DNA from: Microbulbifer marinus
GTDB taxonomy: Bacteria; Pseudomonadota; Gammaproteobacteria; Pseudomonadales; Cellvibrionaceae
DNA: 64,000 bases
Direction: 5' to 3'
NCBI RefSeq assembly: GCF_900107725.1
Contig: NZ_FNQO01000001.1
Coordinates: 1,790,458 to 1,854,457, forward strand
The notes under the pieces are model-generated. The model worked only from the letters and a program-made list of their open reading frames with translations. It did no database searches and was not told where the DNA came from. Every line of letters begins with the position of its first letter. Within the stretch, counting starts at the first letter, position 1. Positions 52,212 through 61,470 of this stretch are shown here, one piece after another. Made by a program: the position numbers and the translations under genes.

Positions 52212-53879
52212 ATGTTGCTGCACCTGTCTATCAGCCAATTCACCCTGGTGGACCAGCTGGAGCTGGAATTCGGTCCCGGCACCAGCACGCTGACCGGCGA
52301 GACCGGCGCCGGCAAATCCATCACCCTCGATGCCCTGGGGCTGGCCCTCGGCGATCGCGGCAATGCCGAGCTGGTGCGTGCAGGCAGCCCCCGCGCCGAC
52401 ATCAGCGCCACCTTCGATATCGCCGACCACCCCTCTGCGGCCGCCTGGCTGCAGGAACAGGAGTTGGATGTCGGACACGAGGTGATCCTGCGCCGCACCA
52501 TCGGCGCCGACGGCCGCTCACGGGCCTATATCAACGGGCAGCCGGTAACCCTGCTGCAACTGCGGGCCCTGGGCGAACAACTGATCGACATCCACAGCCA
52601 GCACGAACACCAGTCACTGCTGAAAAAAGACACCCACCGCCGCCTGCTGGACGAATTCGCCCAGGCCCAGGATCTCGCCGCCGAGACCCGCATTCACTTC
52701 AAGACCTGGCAGGACCAGTACCGCCGCTACCGGTCTCTGGCGGACAGCGCCGAGGAAACCGAGGCACGGCGCCAATTGCTGCAATACCAGCTCGAAGAGC
52801 TGGAGCAGCTGGACCTGCAACCGGGTGAGATAGAGGAGCTGGAAAGCGAACAGCGCCAGCTGGCCAACGCCGGGCAGATACTGAGCGGCAGCTACCAGCT
52901 GGCGGCACTGCTTTCCGGTGGCGAAGGAGATATCGCCGAGCAGCTGCACCGCGCCCTGCAACTCTTGTCCGCCATGCCGGAGCAGTCGCCGGCCCTGGCG
53001 GAAGTCGCGCAGATGCTCGACAGCGCCCGCATCCAGGTCGACGAAGCGGCGGGCACGCTGTCGCGCCATATCGATCGCTTCGAGATGGATCCGGAACGGC
53101 TGGCAGAGGTGGAGGAACGCCTCAGCGCCATCTACCAGGCGGCGCGCAAACACCGCGTACAGCCGGACGAGCTGCCGGGCCTGCAACAGCAATTGCAGGC
53201 CGAACTGGACGAAATAGGCGCACCGGATGCGCTGGACAAACTCGCCGCAGATTGCGAAAAACTGGAAGCACAGTACCGCACGACCGCCGCCAAACTGAGC
53301 AAGCTGCGGGAAAAGGCCGCCGCCAAGCTGGCGCAAGCGGTAAACAGCCAGCTGGCAGAACTGGCCATGCCCCACGCGCGGGTGGAGCTGGCCCTGCAGC
53401 CACAGGACAAGCCGGCGTCCAGCGGGCTCGAGGAAGTGGAGATACTGATCTCCACCAACCCGGGGCAACCGCCGCGGCCACTGGGCAAGATCGCCTCCGG
53501 CGGCGAACTGTCGCGGGTCAGCCTGGCAATTCAGGTGGTCACCGCACAGACCTCGCGGACCCCGACACTGGTCTTCGACGAAGTAGACGTGGGCATTGGC
53601 GGCGCCACCGGCGACGTGGTCGGGCGATTGCTGCGCCAGCTGGGTGAGACCCGCAGTGGCCGCGCCGGCCAGGTAATCTGCGTGACGCACCTGGCCCAGG
53701 TGGCCGCGAGAGCCCACCGCCAGTACCTGGTCGAGAAACACAGCGACGGCGATGCCGCCTTCGTCTCCCTGCGCGAACTGCAGAACGGCGAGCGCCGCGA
53801 GGAAATCGCCCGCATGCTCGGTGGCGAAACCACCACCCAGTCACTGGCCCACGCCGAGGAAATGCTGACGCGCAGCTGA
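52212..53879 (+). CDS. recN: DNA repair protein RecN
   Basis: 555 residues, an SMC-like ATPase. Walker A LTGETGAGKSITLDALGLALG near residue 30, a long central coiled coil (about 155-360) with many Gln/Glu/Leu, signature IASGGELSRVSLAIQVV and Walker B TLVFDEVDVGIGG, then ICVTHLAQVAARAHRQYLVEK. Acts in double-strand break repair. Divergent from grpE. Confidence 0.97.
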   Translation: MLLHLSISQFTLVDQLELEFGPGTSTLTGETGAGKSITLDALGLALGDRGNAELVRAGSPRADISATFDIADHPSAAAWLQEQELDVGHEVILRRTIGADGRSRAYINGQPVTLLQLRALGEQLIDIHSQHEHQSLLKKDTHRRLLDEFAQAQDLAAETRIHFKTWQDQYRRYRSLADSAEETEARRQLLQYQLEELEQLDLQPGEIEELESEQRQLANAGQILSGSYQLAALLSGGEGDIAEQLHRALQLLSAMPEQSPALAEVAQMLDSARIQVDEAAGTLSRHIDRFEMDPERLAEVEERLSAIYQAARKHRVQPDELPGLQQQLQAELDEIGAPDALDKLAADCEKLEAQYRTTAAKLSKLREKAAAKLAQAVNSQLAELAMPHARVELALQPQDKPASSGLEEVEILISTNPGQPPRPLGKIASGGELSRVSLAIQVVTAQTSRTPTLVFDEVDVGIGGATGDVVGRLLRQLGETRSGRAGQVICVTHLAQVAARAHRQYLVEKHSDGDAAFVSLRELQNGERREEIARMLGGETTTQSLAHAEEMLTRS

Positions 53880-54015
53880 CGCCGCAGCCCACCGGAAGCG
53901 CGACTCCCTGTTCACAAATTGTGTGGGGAATGGATGCGAATAGGCCGAAAATGACCGGGTACTGCAGTGAAAGTCACTCTATACTGCAGCGCTTTTGGTT
54001 ACTTTGGCCCTATTC

Positions 54016-54609
54016 ATGCAAAGAACGATTTTCAACACCCCGATTGTGACACCACTGCTGCGCCAGATCGCCAAGCTGCTGCTGAAGCTGCACGGCTGGC
54101 GCGTGGTTAGCGACCAGCAGGCACTGGAACTGAAAAAGTACGTGTTACTGGGGGCGCCCCATACCAGCAACTGGGACGGCTACTACTTCATCCTCACCGC
54201 GCTGAAACTCAAGCTGACGCCGCAGTGGATGGGCAAGGACAAACTGTTCAAATTCCCCCTCGGCGCCACCATGCGCTGGTTCGGCGGTATCGCCGTGGAT
54301 CGCAGCAAGGCCAACAATCTGGTGGAGGCCACCGTCGATCAATTCAATGCCAGCGAGGAGCTGATTATCGCGGTGCCACCGGAGGGTACGCGCAGTACCG
54401 CGGAGCGCTGGAAGACTGGCTTCTATCACATCGCCCGCGGCGCGCAGGTACCAGTGGTGTGCGGTTTCATCAACTTTCCGAAAAAGGAAGTGGGCCTGGG
54501 CCCGGTGCTGGAGATGGGTGAGAACCTGGCCGCGGAACTGGCCAGGTTCCGGGATTTCTATGCGGACAAGATTGGCAAATTCCCCGAGCGCTATACGCCG
54601 CCGGCCTGA
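54016..54609 (+). CDS. PlsC-like 1-acylglycerol-phosphate/lysophospholipid acyltransferase
   Basis: 197 residues from ATG 54016. A TTG 21 nt upstream is possible, and neither has a strong ribosome-binding site. Acyltransferase motif I is HTSNWD (HX4D, near residue 50) and motif III is PPEGTRS near 125, with WFGGIAVDRSK between. One likely membrane-associated N-terminal helix. Smaller than PlsC and closer to the short acyltransferases of unknown acceptor. Confidence 0.87.
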   Translation: MQRTIFNTPIVTPLLRQIAKLLLKLHGWRVVSDQQALELKKYVLLGAPHTSNWDGYYFILTALKLKLTPQWMGKDKLFKFPLGATMRWFGGIAVDRSKANNLVEATVDQFNASEELIIAVPPEGTRSTAERWKTGFYHIARGAQVPVVCGFINFPKKEVGLGPVLEMGENLAAELARFRDFYADKIGKFPERYTPPA

Positions 54610-54634
54610 TCCGCTGACAATTTCTTCTGAAACG

Positions 54635-54670
54635 CCGAGCGCCTGCTCGGTGGCGGGCCGCCGGCCCGCC
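54635..54670. terminator. Paired hairpins between convergent acyltransferase and fur genes
   Basis: CCGAGC/GCTCGG (54635-54650) and GGCGGGCC/GGCCCGCC (54652-54670) stand side by side in the 78-nt convergent gap. There is no T-run on either strand, so termination efficiency is uncertain, but the position suits a shared terminator. Confidence 0.5.
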
Positions 54671-54687
54671 GCCCTTCCCGCGGGCGC

Positions 54688-55098
54688 TTACTTCCCTTTT
54701 TCCTTCACATAGAGCACGAGGCTGTGGCCGGTCAGCTCAAAGCCGTGCTCCTCGGCGATCTGCTGCTGCAGCTTTTCGATTTCCTCGTTGTGGAATTCGA
54801 TCACCCGGCCGGTATCGGTGCACACCATATGATCGTGATGGTCGCCGCGGTCCAGCTCAAACACCGAGTGGCCGCCATCGAAATTGTGGCGCATCACCAG
54901 GCCCGCGCTCTCGAACTGGGTCAGGACCCGGTACACGGTCGCCAGACCGACATCCTCTCCCGCTTCCAGCAGCATCTTGTAGACATCTTCGGCACTGAGA
55001 TGCTGCTCGCTGGCATTTTCCAGCAGCTGTAGGATTTTGACTCGGGGCAAAGTGACTTTCAGTCCGGCCTTGCGCAGTTCCTGATTTTCGTTAGGCAT
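54688..55098 (-). CDS. fur: Ferric uptake regulator Fur
   Basis: 136 residues. Winged-helix DNA-binding half (LKVTLPRVKILQLLENASEQHLSAEDVYKML, LATVYRVLTQFESAGLV) and a metal-binding dimerisation half with GGHSVFELDRGDHHDHMVCTDTG. It has the regulatory His cluster but lacks the C-terminal CxxC pair of some Fur proteins. Represses iron-uptake genes with Fe(II). Divergent from bamE, as in many Pseudomonas relatives. Confidence 0.98.
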   Translation of the reverse strand: MPNENQELRKAGLKVTLPRVKILQLLENASEQHLSAEDVYKMLLEAGEDVGLATVYRVLTQFESAGLVMRHNFDGGHSVFELDRGDHHDHMVCTDTGRVIEFHNEEIEKLQQQIAEEHGFELTGHSLVLYVKEKGK

Positions 55099-55410
55099 GT
55101 ATAAGTTTTTCCCGGCAGGATTCTCTTGGTTATCGAACGATTCGACCTCTCGCCACAGGGGCTTTAGCCCCGATCAGGCACATTCTGCGTATCTGTCAGC
55201 GAGCGAACACTTCGGGTATTATCCCATGCCCAACGGAGTCAGCGGAACCCCGGGCTGTTGCGGGTCACCCTTGCGGCGGCCCGATTGCCGGGTTACGGGA
55301 ACTTTCCCGGCCGGCGAGCGCCTATTCTGGTTAACCGTCTATGATCAGTCGGCTATCGGCGCGAGCCCGCTCGAATAACCGCTGTCCGACAACGCATAAT
55401 GGAGCAATGA
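55099..55410. other. Divergent fur-bamE intergenic region
   Basis: 312 bp that must hold the promoters of both genes. Visible structure: a small dyad TCGAA-CGA-TTCGA at 55133-55145 and a hairpin GGGGC-TTTA-GCCCC at 55158-55171. I found no convincing Fur box. No gene seen. Confidence 0.5.
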
Positions 55411-55755
55411 ATGCCGTCTAGTCTGAGAATTCTCGCCATTGCGGGCCTGTGCGCGCTGCTTGGCGCCTGCAGTCTGTTCAAGTTTCCCGGCGTGCACCGC
55501 ATCGAAGTGCAGCAGGGCAACATCATCACCCAGGAAATGGTCGACCAGTTGAAACCGGGCATGACCCGTCGCCAGGTGCGCTTCGTGCTGGGCACACCGC
55601 TGCTGGAGGACACCTTCAATCCGAACCGCTGGGATTACGTCAATCGCGTGCGCGATCCGAAGGGCGACGTCAGCCAGAAGCGCTTTAGCGTTTACTTCAA
55701 TGGCGATATTTTGATCGCCACCAGCGGCGACTGGCAGCCGGCCGGCTGGCCCTAA
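55411..55755 (+). CDS. bamE: Outer membrane assembly factor BamE
   Basis: 114-residue lipoprotein. Lipobox LGAC (Cys about 20), then FPGVHRIEVQQGNIITQEMVDQLKPGMTRRQVRFVLGTPLLEDTFNPNRWDYV, the SmpA/OmlA signature. Part of the Bam complex inserting outer-membrane proteins. GGAG 6 nt before the ATG. Its stop overlaps that of the convergent ratB by 2 nt. Confidence 0.97.
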   Translation: MPSSLRILAIAGLCALLGACSLFKFPGVHRIEVQQGNIITQEMVDQLKPGMTRRQVRFVLGTPLLEDTFNPNRWDYVNRVRDPKGDVSQKRFSVYFNGDILIATSGDWQPAGWP

Positions 55756-56090
55756 TCGGCCTTCTGCCGCTCTGCGAGCCGCTTGGCCTTCTCCGCGCGC
55801 TGCTTGCGCGCCTCTTTCGGGTCGGCAATCAGCGGCCGGTAGACTTCCACCCGGTCTCCCGGCTGCAGCACATACTGGTCCGCCGGTGGTAACCCCTTGG
55901 TCCCAAGGGCCTGTCCGAATATCCCCAGCTTTGCGGTAGTCGGGTCCACTTCCGGATACTCCTCCGGAATGCCCGATCGCACCAGCGCCTCCAGCGCGGT
56001 GGTGCCCGGCTGCACCAGCAAACGCATCAGCCGCTGCTCGTGCGGCAGCGCGTAGACCACCTCCACTGCGATTGTCTTGATATCTGTCAT
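55752..56090 (-). CDS. ratB: RnfH/RatB family ubiquitin-like protein
   Basis: 112 residues from ATG 56090, which overlaps the ratA stop (ATGA). The frame upstream of this point is only a shadow of ratA. Beta-grasp fold: VEVVYALPHEQRLMRLLVQPGTTALEALVRSGI...LGIFGQALG...LQPGDRVEVYRPLIADPKEARKQRAEKAK, the RnfH signature with its Lys/Arg-rich tail. Role uncertain; always paired with ratA. Confidence 0.93.
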   Translation of the reverse strand: MTDIKTIAVEVVYALPHEQRLMRLLVQPGTTALEALVRSGIPEEYPEVDPTTAKLGIFGQALGTKGLPPADQYVLQPGDRVEVYRPLIADPKEARKQRAEKAKRLAERQKAD

Positions 56091-56539
56091 GACGATTTTC
56101 CGTAAATTTCCTCGGCGCGCGCGCACATGGCGCCGACCATCTGATTGGCGAGATCGCTGAACAGCTTGCCGACCGCAGCGGCTATCAGGCGGTTCTTCAG
56201 GCTGAACGACAGCGAAAAGCGCACCTTGCAGGCGTCCACCGCCAGCGGCACGAAATCCCAGTGACCGGTAAATTCCTTGAACGGGCCGTCGACCAGAGTC
56301 AGTGTCATATGCAGCGGACGCTCGAGTTGATTGCGGGTAATGAAGCTCTGGTGGATACCGGCCCGCGACAGTTCCAGGCGCGCCTCGAGGACGTGCTCGT
56401 CGCTGTACAAAACTTCGGCATCGCGGCATCCGGGTAAAAACTCCGGATAACTGGCCACGTCATTAACCAGGTCAAACATCTGTTCCGCACTGTGCATCAC
56501 CAGCGCGCTGCGCTCTATTTCAGTCATTGTTGCTGTCAA
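56087..56539 (-). CDS. ratA: RatA-type START/COQ10 family protein
   Basis: 150 residues. RSALVMHSAEQMFDLVNDVASYPEFLPGCRDAEVL is the typical opening of the RatA/PasT family, followed by a lipid-binding START-like fold (LVDGPFKEFTGHWDFVPL...). Described both as a ribosome-association toxin and as a ubiquinone-binding/respiration factor in different species. ATG at 56539 or 56527 both possible. Upstream of ratB, translationally coupled. Confidence 0.94.
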   Translation of the reverse strand: MTATMTEIERSALVMHSAEQMFDLVNDVASYPEFLPGCRDAEVLYSDEHVLEARLELSRAGIHQSFITRNQLERPLHMTLTLVDGPFKEFTGHWDFVPLAVDACKVRFSLSFSLKNRLIAAAVGKLFSDLANQMVGAMCARAEEIYGKSS

Positions 56540-56720
56540 ATCCAGTACTGCGAGCTAAATTGCCTATCATGGGCCTGCTGCGGGCAATTTTGCCAGTCGG
56601 CGCTACTCAAGCAAGGCAATTCCTGTAACAATCGCGGTTTTAACTGGCCGGTCGCACTTCGTCCGGGCAGGAATAACTCTAACGACAAGAACGTCCGACA
56701 AAAATAATAGCGAGAATACT

Positions 56721-58139
56721 ATGTCCGCAGTGAGAGAGCATTTTGGATCGCGGCTGGGCTTTATCCTGGCCGCTGCGGGTTCCGCCGTGGGGATCGGCAA
56801 CCTGGTGGCATTCCCGGTAGCCGCCACCAAAAGCGGGGGCGGTGCCTTCCTGCTGGTTTACGCACTCTTTGTGTTCTTCATTTGCTTACCGGTCATGATG
56901 GCGGAGCTGGCCCTCGGTCGCCACTCCGACAAGGACCCGGTGGGTGCTTACCGCGAGGTTTCCGGCGGCTCCACATTCTGGCGTATACCCGGCTGGCTGG
57001 CCCTGATCACGCCGTTCATGATCGCAGTCTTCTACCTGGTGGTCACTGTCTGGGTACTCGGCTACCTGGTGGAAACCCTGCGCGGCAACCTCGACCTGCT
57101 CGCTACCGAAGCCCACTTTGGTCAGTTCATCAACTCACCGGTGGTGTTCTTCTACCTGGTGATACTGATGTTGGCGATCAACGGCATTCTCTCCCTGGGC
57201 GTCAAGGATGGCATTGAACGCGCGGCCAAAACCCTGATGCCGATGCTGTTCGTGATGCTGCTGGGCCTAGTGGCCTTCGTGCTCACCCGTGAAAACGCTA
57301 TTCTCGGGATCAAGTACTATCTGGTACCGGACTTCTCCAAGCTGGATGCGCGAGTCGTGAACAATGCCATGGCGCAGGCGTTTTTCTCCCTGTCGCTGGG
57401 CATGGGCATCATGATCACTTACGGCTCCTACATGAAAAAGCAGGATTCGATCCCCGGCTCGGCGCGGGCGGTAGCCATTACCGATACCCTGGTCGCCTTC
57501 ACCGCCGGCCTGCTGATACTGCCCAGCGTTTTCCATTTCAACCCGGACATAGACACGGCCACTCTCAGTGACTCCTCGGCGGGCATGATCTTCCTGTTTC
57601 TGCCGAAGATCTTCCTGGCTCTGCAGGATGGCGTCGGCTATTTCGGCGCCAGCGCGGTCGCGGCGATCTTCTTCTTCCTGGTCCTGGTAGCCGCAATTAC
57701 TTCCCTGGTGTCCATCATCGAAGTACCGCTCGCCACCCTGCGCGACGAGCGCGGCATGGGGCGCAAGAAGGCGATTTACACCGTAGGCGCAATCCAGTTT
57801 GTCCTGGCCATCGCCTGCGCCATGTCTTTCGGCATGGCTGACTGGCTGACAACTTTCGCTCCGATTGCCGGCAAGGATGTCTCCTTCTTTGATCTGGTGG
57901 AGCTGATCTTTTATTCTACGATCCTGCCGCTGAACGGCCTGCTGGTATGTCTGTTTGTCATATACAAGTGGAAGCGGGCCAATTATGACCGCGAGCTGCA
58001 GCAGGGCGACCCTAGCTTCGCCGGCTCTCTCTCACAGAAGTATGTGAACTTCTCCCTGGGAACCTTTATCCCCCTGATCCTGTTAGTCGTCTTCATCATT
58101 ACGGTGGCAGACAAGTACTTCGGGTACAGCTTCTTTTAA
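56721..58139 (+). CDS. Sodium-dependent transporter, NSS/SNF family (first copy)
   Basis: 472 residues, about 12 helices. Opens [37 protein letters not shown], the LeuT-type sodium/substrate region in helix 1; the usual NxWRFP is changed to NLVAFP, removing the aromatic/Arg pair. Substrate unknown, often amino acids. smpB follows after 20 nt, and a second NSS gene comes after that. Confidence 0.92.
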   Translation: MSAVREHFGSRLGFILAAAGSAVGIGNLVAFPVAATKSGGGAFLLVYALFVFFICLPVMMAELALGRHSDKDPVGAYREVSGGSTFWRIPGWLALITPFMIAVFYLVVTVWVLGYLVETLRGNLDLLATEAHFGQFINSPVVFFYLVILMLAINGILSLGVKDGIERAAKTLMPMLFVMLLGLVAFVLTRENAILGIKYYLVPDFSKLDARVVNNAMAQAFFSLSLGMGIMITYGSYMKKQDSIPGSARAVAITDTLVAFTAGLLILPSVFHFNPDIDTATLSDSSAGMIFLFLPKIFLALQDGVGYFGASAVAAIFFFLVLVAAITSLVSIIEVPLATLRDERGMGRKKAIYTVGAIQFVLAIACAMSFGMADWLTTFAPIAGKDVSFFDLVELIFYSTILPLNGLLVCLFVIYKWKRANYDRELQQGDPSFAGSLSQKYVNFSLGTFIPLILLVVFIITVADKYFGYSFF

Positions 58140-58159
58140 ATCAGGCACCAGTTGTATTT

Positions 58160-58639
58160 ATGGCCAAAAAGAAAACCGCCCAGTCTTCCAGCACCATTGC
58201 CCTGAACAAAAAGGCCCGGCACGACTACTTCATCGAAGAGAAGTTCGAGGCGGGCCTGGAGTTGCAGGGCTGGGAAGTGAAGAGCTGTCGTGAGGGCAAG
58301 GCACAGCTCACCGACAGCTACGTCATTTTCAAGAATGGCGAAGCCTGGCTGCTGGGCGCCCGCATACAGCCCCTGCCCAGCGCCTCGACCCACTTCGTCA
58401 CCGAGCCCGATCGCACGCGCCGCCTGTTGCTGAACAAACGCGAGCTGGCCAAGTTGATCGCCGCTGTGGAGCAGAAGGGACACACTGTCGTGGCCACGGC
58501 CCTCTACTGGAAAAAGCACCTGATCAAGTGCGAGATAGCACTGGCCAAGGGCAAGGCCAAGCATGACAAGCGCGAGACCGAAAAAGAGCGCGACTGGAGC
58601 CGCGAGAAACAGCGCCTGATGCGCAGCGAACATAAATAA
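58160..58639 (+). CDS. smpB: SsrA-binding protein SmpB
   Basis: 159 residues. [41 protein letters not shown] is diagnostic, ending in the basic tail [20 protein letters not shown] that enters the mRNA channel. Binds tmRNA in trans-translation; ssrA lies 1.5 kb downstream. Placed tightly behind one NSS transporter and ahead of another. Confidence 0.98.
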   Translation: MAKKKTAQSSSTIALNKKARHDYFIEEKFEAGLELQGWEVKSCREGKAQLTDSYVIFKNGEAWLLGARIQPLPSASTHFVTEPDRTRRLLLNKRELAKLIAAVEQKGHTVVATALYWKKHLIKCEIALAKGKAKHDKRETEKERDWSREKQRLMRSEHK

Positions 58640-58726
58640 TAGTTGCAGCGTGACGCACGCAACCTAAGCGACAGCCCAGGTCGCTGATCGAAAAAAGCAC
58701 ACAGAAGAATAAAGAAGAGATTTACT

Positions 58727-60073
58727 ATGAGTGCACCACGAGGACAATTCAGCTCCAATATCGGCTTCCTGATGGCCGCGGCAGGTTCCGCCGTCGGCCT
58801 CGGCAACATCTGGGGTTTCCCGACCAAGGCCGCCAGCAACGGCGGCGCCGCCTTTGTCGTCGTCTACCTGATACTGGCCTTTTTGCTCGCCTACCCGGCA
58901 CTGATGGCGGAACTCACCATCGGTCGCCACGCGCGCCGCAACATGGTGCAGGCACTGCGCGGCATTTCCACCGGCCCGATTACCCGCTTCTTCGGCAGCC
59001 TGGCCGGCTTCGGCGGCATCCTGGTGGCCTCACTGATTCTGAGCTTCTATGCCATCGTGGCCGGCTGGATGGTCGCGCATCTGGTGGAACCTTTCGCCGG
59101 CCTGTTCGGCGCCAGTGGCGCGGTCGAGTGGCTTACCGGCAACAGCGTTGGACGCAACCTCACCTTTACCGCCATTTTCAGCGGTATGACCATGCTGATC
59201 ATCGCCGCCGGGGTGGAAAAGGGCATCGAGCGCTGGTCCACGCTGTTGATGCCGTCGCTGATCATTCTGTTGCTGCTGCTGATTGTCTATGTGCTGACAC
59301 AACCCGGCGCCATGACCGGCCTCGAGGTTTACCTGATGCCAGACTTCAGTCACCTCTCGCCCAAACTGCTGATCGCCGCCATGGGCCAGGCTTTCTTCTC
59401 CCTGTCGCTCGGCGTCGGCACCATGCTGATCTACGGCTCCTACCTGAGCCAGCAGGAAAGCCTGCCGCGCCTGGGCGCCCTGGTCACCCTGATCGACGTG
59501 GGTATCGCCTTTACCGCCGGCCTGCTGATTCTGCCGGCCATGTATGTGGCACAGGAAGCGGGCACACAGATCTTCTCCGCCGGCGGCGAGCTGATTGCGG
59601 GTCCGGATTTGATTCTGCAGGTGCTGCCGGCCCTATTTGACACCATGGGCACCGCCGGCCTGTTCGTGGCCATCGCCTTCTTTGCCCTGATGGTGATCGC
59701 CTCGCTGACCTCCTCCATCTCCATGCTGGAAGTCCCGGTCGCGTTTTCGATCGAAAATCTGGGCGTCCCGCGCAGACTGGCGACGCCGCTAGTCGGTCTG
59801 GTCATTTTTGCGATCAGCAGCGCAATCATCGTCAACTTTGACTCGCTGTTCGGACTGGTGGTCAGTATCAGCACCGAATACGGCCAGCCGCTGCTGGGTG
59901 TCGCCCTGTGTATCTTCGCTGGCTGGATCTGGCGCCGCGACCAGTTGCTGGCGGAGCTGCAGAAGGGACATCCGGGTATCGAAAACTCGCTGTTCTGGAA
60001 AATCTGGCCCTGGTATGTGCGCATTGTCTGCCCGCTGCTGATACTGACGGCCTTTGCCCAGTCAGTCATCTAA
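58727..60073 (+). CDS. Sodium-dependent transporter, NSS/SNF family (second copy)
   Basis: 448 residues, 11-12 helices, paralogous to the gene at 56721 ([37 protein letters not shown] at the start; [23 protein letters not shown] later). Retains the helix-1 Trp (NIWGFP), unlike its neighbour. Substrate unknown. The last gene before ssrA. Confidence 0.93.
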   Translation: MSAPRGQFSSNIGFLMAAAGSAVGLGNIWGFPTKAASNGGAAFVVVYLILAFLLAYPALMAELTIGRHARRNMVQALRGISTGPITRFFGSLAGFGGILVASLILSFYAIVAGWMVAHLVEPFAGLFGASGAVEWLTGNSVGRNLTFTAIFSGMTMLIIAAGVEKGIERWSTLLMPSLIILLLLLIVYVLTQPGAMTGLEVYLMPDFSHLSPKLLIAAMGQAFFSLSLGVGTMLIYGSYLSQQESLPRLGALVTLIDVGIAFTAGLLILPAMYVAQEAGTQIFSAGGELIAGPDLILQVLPALFDTMGTAGLFVAIAFFALMVIASLTSSISMLEVPVAFSIENLGVPRRLATPLVGLVIFAISSAIIVNFDSLFGLVVSISTEYGQPLLGVALCIFAGWIWRRDQLLAELQKGHPGIENSLFWKIWPWYVRIVCPLLILTAFAQSVI

Positions 60074-60110
60074 GTCAGTGACCGGGAAGTCCCGCAAACT
60101 CACGGGCACG

Positions 60111-60139
60111 TATTGTTCGGCGGCGTTTTCAGGTATAAT
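60111..60139 (+). promoter_or_regulatory. ssrA promoter
   Basis: Perfect -10 TATAAT at 60134-60139, 26 nt before the mature tmRNA 5' end. -35 is TATTGT/TTGTTC around 60111-60118, with 15-17 bp spacing depending on the register. Confidence 0.7.
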
Positions 60140-60165
60140 TAACTCACACGAATGAGTTTCGCATC

Positions 60166-60554
60166 GGGGATGACTTGGATTCGACGCCGGTAACGAAACC
60201 ATGGGTGCATGCCGTGATGGCAGCCAATCACGTAAATCCAAAGCTGCAATTTATTAGTTGCCAACGACGACAACTACGGTGCCCAACTCGCTGCGTAAGC
60301 AGCCTGTGAAGCACTAACTAAGGGTTCGCCCTTAGCGGCCTTCAGTAAGGTTCCAGTACCGCGCTGCAGGCTGTCATACAGAACTGGATCGTCCTGAAGC
60401 GTGCCTGACGTGGATGGCTTAAAACTTATTCAGGCTCGCTCTTTACGTCCTGCCCGCTGGGCTGTAGAGAGTTAAATCAATAGGCGGAACTAAGCATGTA
60501 GAGCCTCTGGCAGAGTGCTGACGGACGCGGGTTCGACTCCCGCCATCTCCACCA
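60166..60554 (+). ncRNA. ssrA: tmRNA (SsrA)
   Basis: Starts GGGGATGACTTGGATTCGACG and ends TTCGACTCCCGCCATCTCC-ACCA. The acceptor stem GGGGATG pairs with CATCTCC, including the G3-U pair that specifies alanine. The tag reading frame is 60260-60298: resume codon GCC, peptide ANDDNYGAQLAA, then TAA. Rescues stalled ribosomes with SmpB. The tag is of the ANDDNY type, extended by GAQ relative to Pseudomonas ANDDNYALAA. Confidence 0.98.
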
Positions 60555-60560
60555 ATCAAT

Positions 60561-60594
60561 AAAAAAGCCCACCCCTAACAGCGTGGGCTTTTTT
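60561..60594 (+). terminator. ssrA terminator
   Basis: AAAAAAGCCCAC and GTGGGCTTTTTT pair around a 10-nt loop, with a T6 tail, starting 7 nt after the tmRNA CCA end. Confidence 0.92.
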
Positions 60595-60600
60595 ATTGAT

Positions 60601-60720
60601 CCGCGAAGCGGGAGTGGTTCGCTAAAGCGCCCGGGTTCGATCAACGCGCACAGCGCGTTAAGACGGCCGAAGGGCCGCCCCGAAGGGGTGAGGCGCAAAG
60701 CGCCGAATCACTCCCGCCAT
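60601..60720. repeat. Multi-hairpin element downstream of ssrA
   Basis: An outer stem, GCGGGAGTGGTTC (60608-60620) with GAATCACTCCCGC (60705-60717; 12 of 13 pairs, and the odd one is G-T), encloses four short-loop hairpins. These are AACGCGC-ACA-GCGCGTT (60643-60659), CGGCC-GAAG-GGCCG (60664-60677), CCCC-GAA-GGGG (60678-60688) and GGCGC-AAA-GCGCC (60692-60704). A fifth, CCGC-GAA-GCGG (60601-60611), overlaps the left side. Looks like a compact structured repeat; the spurious frame it creates is of a kind I recall after tRNA genes in related genomes. Confidence 0.7.
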
Positions 60721-60986
60721 ACGAGCTTCCAGCACCTCCGACCACGCCCAGGGGTACCAGCCAGTCCAAGTCCAATGAGAGACATGCCGATACAGGTCCT
60801 GCGAGAAATACTTTGACTTAGCTCGCAGGGGGCTCTACAGTGCCTCTAGTCAAAAGTAAGCCTCTTGTTTAAATCCTCAGTTTCGTCGTATCCGCTGTTC
60901 TTCGTCCTGTAGCATCTAAATTCCAGACTTTTTTTGCTATTCATGCCTCATGAAGGCATATCTTTATTTGTTTACAGGAAAATATC
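60721..60986. other. Leader region of the cold-shock gene
   Basis: About 265 bp with lower GC toward the right and no gene. The last 150 nt presumably form the long 5' untranslated leader usual for csp genes; a run of pyrimidines and TTTTTTGC lies near 60930. I could not define a promoter or cold-box with confidence. Confidence 0.4.
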
Positions 60987-61196
60987 ATGTCCAAGACAAC
61001 GACCGGCACTGTTAAGTGGTTTAACGAATCCAAAGGCTTTGGCTTTATTGAACAGAAGTCTGGCCCTGACGTGTTCGCACACTTCAGCGAAATTGTAAGC
61101 TCGGGATTCAAAACCCTCGCCGAAGGCCAGGCCGTTGAGTTCTCTGTAACTCAAGGCCCTAAAGGCCCGCAAGCTGAAAGCATAGTTTGCGTCTGA
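60987..61196 (+). CDS. CspA-family cold-shock protein
   Basis: 69 residues, one cold-shock domain. RNP1 KGFGFIE and RNP2 DVFAHF are intact ([30 protein letters not shown] in pieces). Binds single-stranded RNA/DNA. AGGAAAATATC precedes the ATG. Lies between ssrA and rnr, inside the segment bracketed by tmRNA 3'-end copies. Confidence 0.96.
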   Translation: MSKTTTGTVKWFNESKGFGFIEQKSGPDVFAHFSEIVSSGFKTLAEGQAVEFSVTQGPKGPQAESIVCV

Positions 61197-61264
61197 GCCA
61201 ACAGGACCGCATAGAGAGCTGACCATATATGGGTCCGCTGCTGAGTGGCCTCAGATGCCACACC

Positions 61265-61335
61265 GGTTGAGACGCTACCTCTAGGTACCTCAACCTGAAA
61301 GACGGGCATTCAGACTGGTAACAGCTTGAATGCCC
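61265..61335. promoter_or_regulatory. Two hairpins between the cold-shock gene and rnr
   Basis: GGTTGAG (61265-61271) with CTCAACC (61289-61295), enclosing TACCT/AGGTA, followed by GGGCATTCA (61304-61312) with TGAATGCCC (61327-61335). Neither has a T-run. They may end the csp transcript or structure the rnr leader. Confidence 0.5.
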
Positions 61336-61470
61336 AACTGCCATAACCCCTCAACTTCGTTGAGCAATCTCCGCCTGCATACCTTGCCGAGTAACACCTG
61401 ATCTGTCCTGACACATCACTCCAGTTTTTACCAAGCGCAATCTTATTGGCGGTTTTCCCGAGAGGAAATC

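Noticed and set aside
52614-53741. 375-codon leftward frame
   Set aside because: Antisense to recN without any supporting signal.
60477-60698. 73-codon leftward frame with WWRWRESNPRP
   Set aside because: Translation of the tmRNA 3' end and its terminator in reverse; a well-known kind of artefact near tRNA-like genes.
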